A stretch of DNA of 64,000 nt from Blastomonas aquatica (GTDB lineage Bacteria; Pseudomonadota; Alphaproteobacteria; Sphingomonadales; Sphingomonadaceae), in the NCBI RefSeq assembly GCF_014639875.1, contig NZ_BMGD01000002.1, positions 434,001-498,000 on the forward strand. Direction: 5' to 3'. The notes under the pieces were generated by a model. That model ran no database searches, was not told the origin of the DNA, and saw nothing but the letters and a program-made list of their open reading frames with translations. Each line of letters opens with the position of its first letter. Position 1 is the stretch's first letter. Positions 63,013 to 64,000 of the stretch are shown in pieces. The position numbers were made by a program, and so were the translations under genes.

Positions 63013-63723
63013 ATGCCCTCCCCCAATGATCTCGACCAGCTTACCGGGATCGCCAGAGAGGCGTCGGCACAGGAAGAATGGCGACCCTTGGCCTCATACT
63101 TCGAGAACCGAGGTAAGGGCCTCCGAGCAGACGCGCTCACCGCGTTGACTGCGTTCCTCGCCGAGGCAGCTGGATGGCCATTCGATAAGCGCCTTGGGTT
63201 GACGCGCTGGCTCGTGGATCGACGCTGGGAGGCGATCAATGACCCTCTACTTCTACCGCAGCCGCTCCTGACTGAGCTGGTCAGCCCAACCCTGTGGGAG
63301 TGGGTAAAGCTAGAGCCGTCATCCGCAGAGGCTCATTTCCTCACAGCAATGATAGCTGTTTCTCCTTCTGACAGCATCTTCGCGCACAGGCCCTTCCACC
63401 TCCGGCGGGCCGTGGCTTTAGATCTCGCGCATGATGAAGCTAGGTTGGCTCTTTTCGATTGGCTGACTTCCGACGCTGAATACAATCAACATGAAATCCC
63501 ATGGGGCTACCTCGGCGATCCCGAGGCAGACCTTGCTGAACTACGGGAAGCCAAGGCTGTGGCCGACAGAGTCACCGATCCTGTCCGGCGGGTGAAAAGA
63601 CTGGCCGAGGTGAGTCGCCTTCGCAAAATTGCATCGTCTTGGCTCGCGTTTCGGCAAAGCGGGCAGTCAGACTTCGGCGAATGGTGTGCTGAACACGGAA
63701 TTGACCTCGGCTATACGGAGTAG
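63013..63723 (+). CDS. Unrecognised cytoplasmic protein, accessory-looking
   Basis: A 236-residue protein without signal or membrane segments. It is helical throughout, with many Trp and Arg-Glu pairs (LTALTAFLAEAAGWPFDKRLG, LTRWLVDRRWEAIND, WLTSDAEYNQHEIPWGYLGD). I recognise no family. Codon use is more relaxed (more A/T-ending codons) than in its neighbours, which suggests recent acquisition. It lies between two copies of a palindromic repeat. ATG at 63013 is used; a GTG at 63007 is in frame. Confidence 0.7.
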   Translation: MPSPNDLDQLTGIAREASAQEEWRPLASYFENRGKGLRADALTALTAFLAEAAGWPFDKRLGLTRWLVDRRWEAINDPLLLPQPLLTELVSPTLWEWVKLEPSSAEAHFLTAMIAVSPSDSIFAHRPFHLRRAVALDLAHDEARLALFDWLTSDAEYNQHEIPWGYLGDPEADLAELREAKAVADRVTDPVRRVKRLAEVSRLRKIASSWLAFRQSGQSDFGEWCAEHGIDLGYTE

Positions 63724-63724
63724 C

Positions 63725-63758
63725 TTAATGTCAGCTTTCGACCCATAGCGGACGTTAG
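63725..63758. repeat. Sphingomonad-type palindrome flanking the unrecognised gene (right copy)
   Basis: TAATGTCAGCTTTCG, ACCCATAGCGGACGTTAG: arms match at eight of ten positions. The same core family as 62951-62995. It also creates a chance reading frame with the phrase VRYGSKADI, a known false ORF sign in this group. Confidence 0.6.
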
Positions 63759-63764
63759 CTCTGA

Positions 63765-64000
63765 TCAGTACATAACGGAATGGAGGTAGCCCCGTAACTG
63801 ATGAAGGTGCGCGCCCCAGTGGGTCTGATAGCCGAAGCGAAACTCCCACATGGCACCGTTCACTGCGCCATTCTCGACAAGCAGTAGGACGCTAGATAAA
63901 TCTAGGGCGATGTCGGCAAGATCGTCAATTGCATCGCCCAGCATCACTTCCTGATCCATCCCTTGAATGGGATCGACGACTGCATAGAGTCCGAGTTCCG
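63765..64000 (-). CDS. DUF5063-like protein, C-terminal part (5' end outside window)
   Basis: The frame is open from the window edge to TGA at 63767-63765, so only the last 77 or so residues are seen. MLGDAIDDLADIALDLSSVLL and MWEFRFGYQTHWGAHLHQLRG match the end of DUF5063 proteins, a family of unknown function with a helical fold. The ATG at 63959 lies well inside the domain and is unlikely to be the start. It reads toward the unrecognised gene at 63013-63723. Confidence 0.65.
   Translation of the reverse strand, partial: ELGLYAVVDPIQGMDQEVMLGDAIDDLADIALDLSSVLLLVENGAVNGAMWEFRFGYQTHWGAHLHQLRGYLHSVMY

Noticed and set aside
63667-63849. Minus-strand frame containing VRYGSKADI
   Set aside because: This phrase is a known artefact of a palindromic sphingomonad repeat; no start signal or conservation as protein.
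1-64000. CRISPR arrays, rRNA, tRNA, prophage or insertion sequences
   Set aside because: No regularly spaced repeats, conserved RNA genes, transposases, integrases or phage structural genes were seen on either strand.

Overview
The window is an uninterrupted stretch of chromosome from an alphaproteobacterium, almost certainly a sphingomonad (Sphingomonadaceae; Blastomonas, Sphingopyxis or Sphingomonas-like, genus not resolvable by eye). Pointers are the high G+C, the SciP-type cell-cycle regulator, DUF4167 beside prfA-prmC, a DUF1674 gene opposite htpX, many small exported proteins typical of the group, and dispersed short palindromic repeats. I see no rRNA, tRNA, CRISPR array, prophage or insertion sequence.

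Layout. 1-8 kb: the 3' end of pyruvate kinase, a HAD phosphatase with a decayed PIN-toxin tail behind it, rpmJ, a lipoprotein plus M14 carboxypeptidase pair, then three transporters (glutamate/dicarboxylate symporter, SLC13, MFS). 9-14 kb: aroC, fabI, a YihY membrane protein, a CbpA-like J protein and an ABA4-like protein on the minus strand, then pdxH and a PhzF-like gene. 15-19 kb: exported proteins, a serine hydrolase, an alginate-export-type porin and mnmA. 20-25 kb: sciP, then DUF4167, prmC, prfA and hisS on the minus strand, all linked to translation. 25-32 kb: an M61 peptidase, ppa, sucC and etfBA. 32-35 kb: a 572-residue two-membrane-segment coiled-coil protein I cannot name, and a JmjC/cupin protein. 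35-41 kb: rsmB, rpe, heparinase-like and purH on the minus strand, then htpX with a divergent 59-residue DUF1674 gene. 42-46 kb: tandem bPH2-domain proteins, coq7 and dsbB.

46-54 kb is a long minus-strand housekeeping run (proA, nadD, rsfS, rlmH, an EnvC-like protein, an S41 protease) with an RHH/ParE toxin-antitoxin pair wedged between proA and nadD. It is followed on the plus strand by an active-looking M23 endopeptidase overlapping a bactofilin gene. 54-62 kb holds a lipoprotein, a BrnT/XRE toxin-antitoxin locus whose toxin is frameshifted, a GNAT enzyme, lipB, queC, hslO and a second glutamate/dicarboxylate symporter. The last 2 kb look accessory: an unrecognised gene between two copies of a palindromic repeat, then the start of a DUF5063 gene that runs off the end.

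Most of the window is ordinary core metabolism, translation and envelope biology. The features most worth a second look are the unnamed 572-residue membrane protein (32048-33766), the one-base-broken BrnT toxin with an intact antitoxin and operator, the PIN-toxin remnant, the toxin-antitoxin pair inside the proA-nadD run, two matching LiuR-like palindromes upstream of etfBA and of the MFS gene, and several families of dispersed palindromic repeats that fill the larger intergenic gaps.
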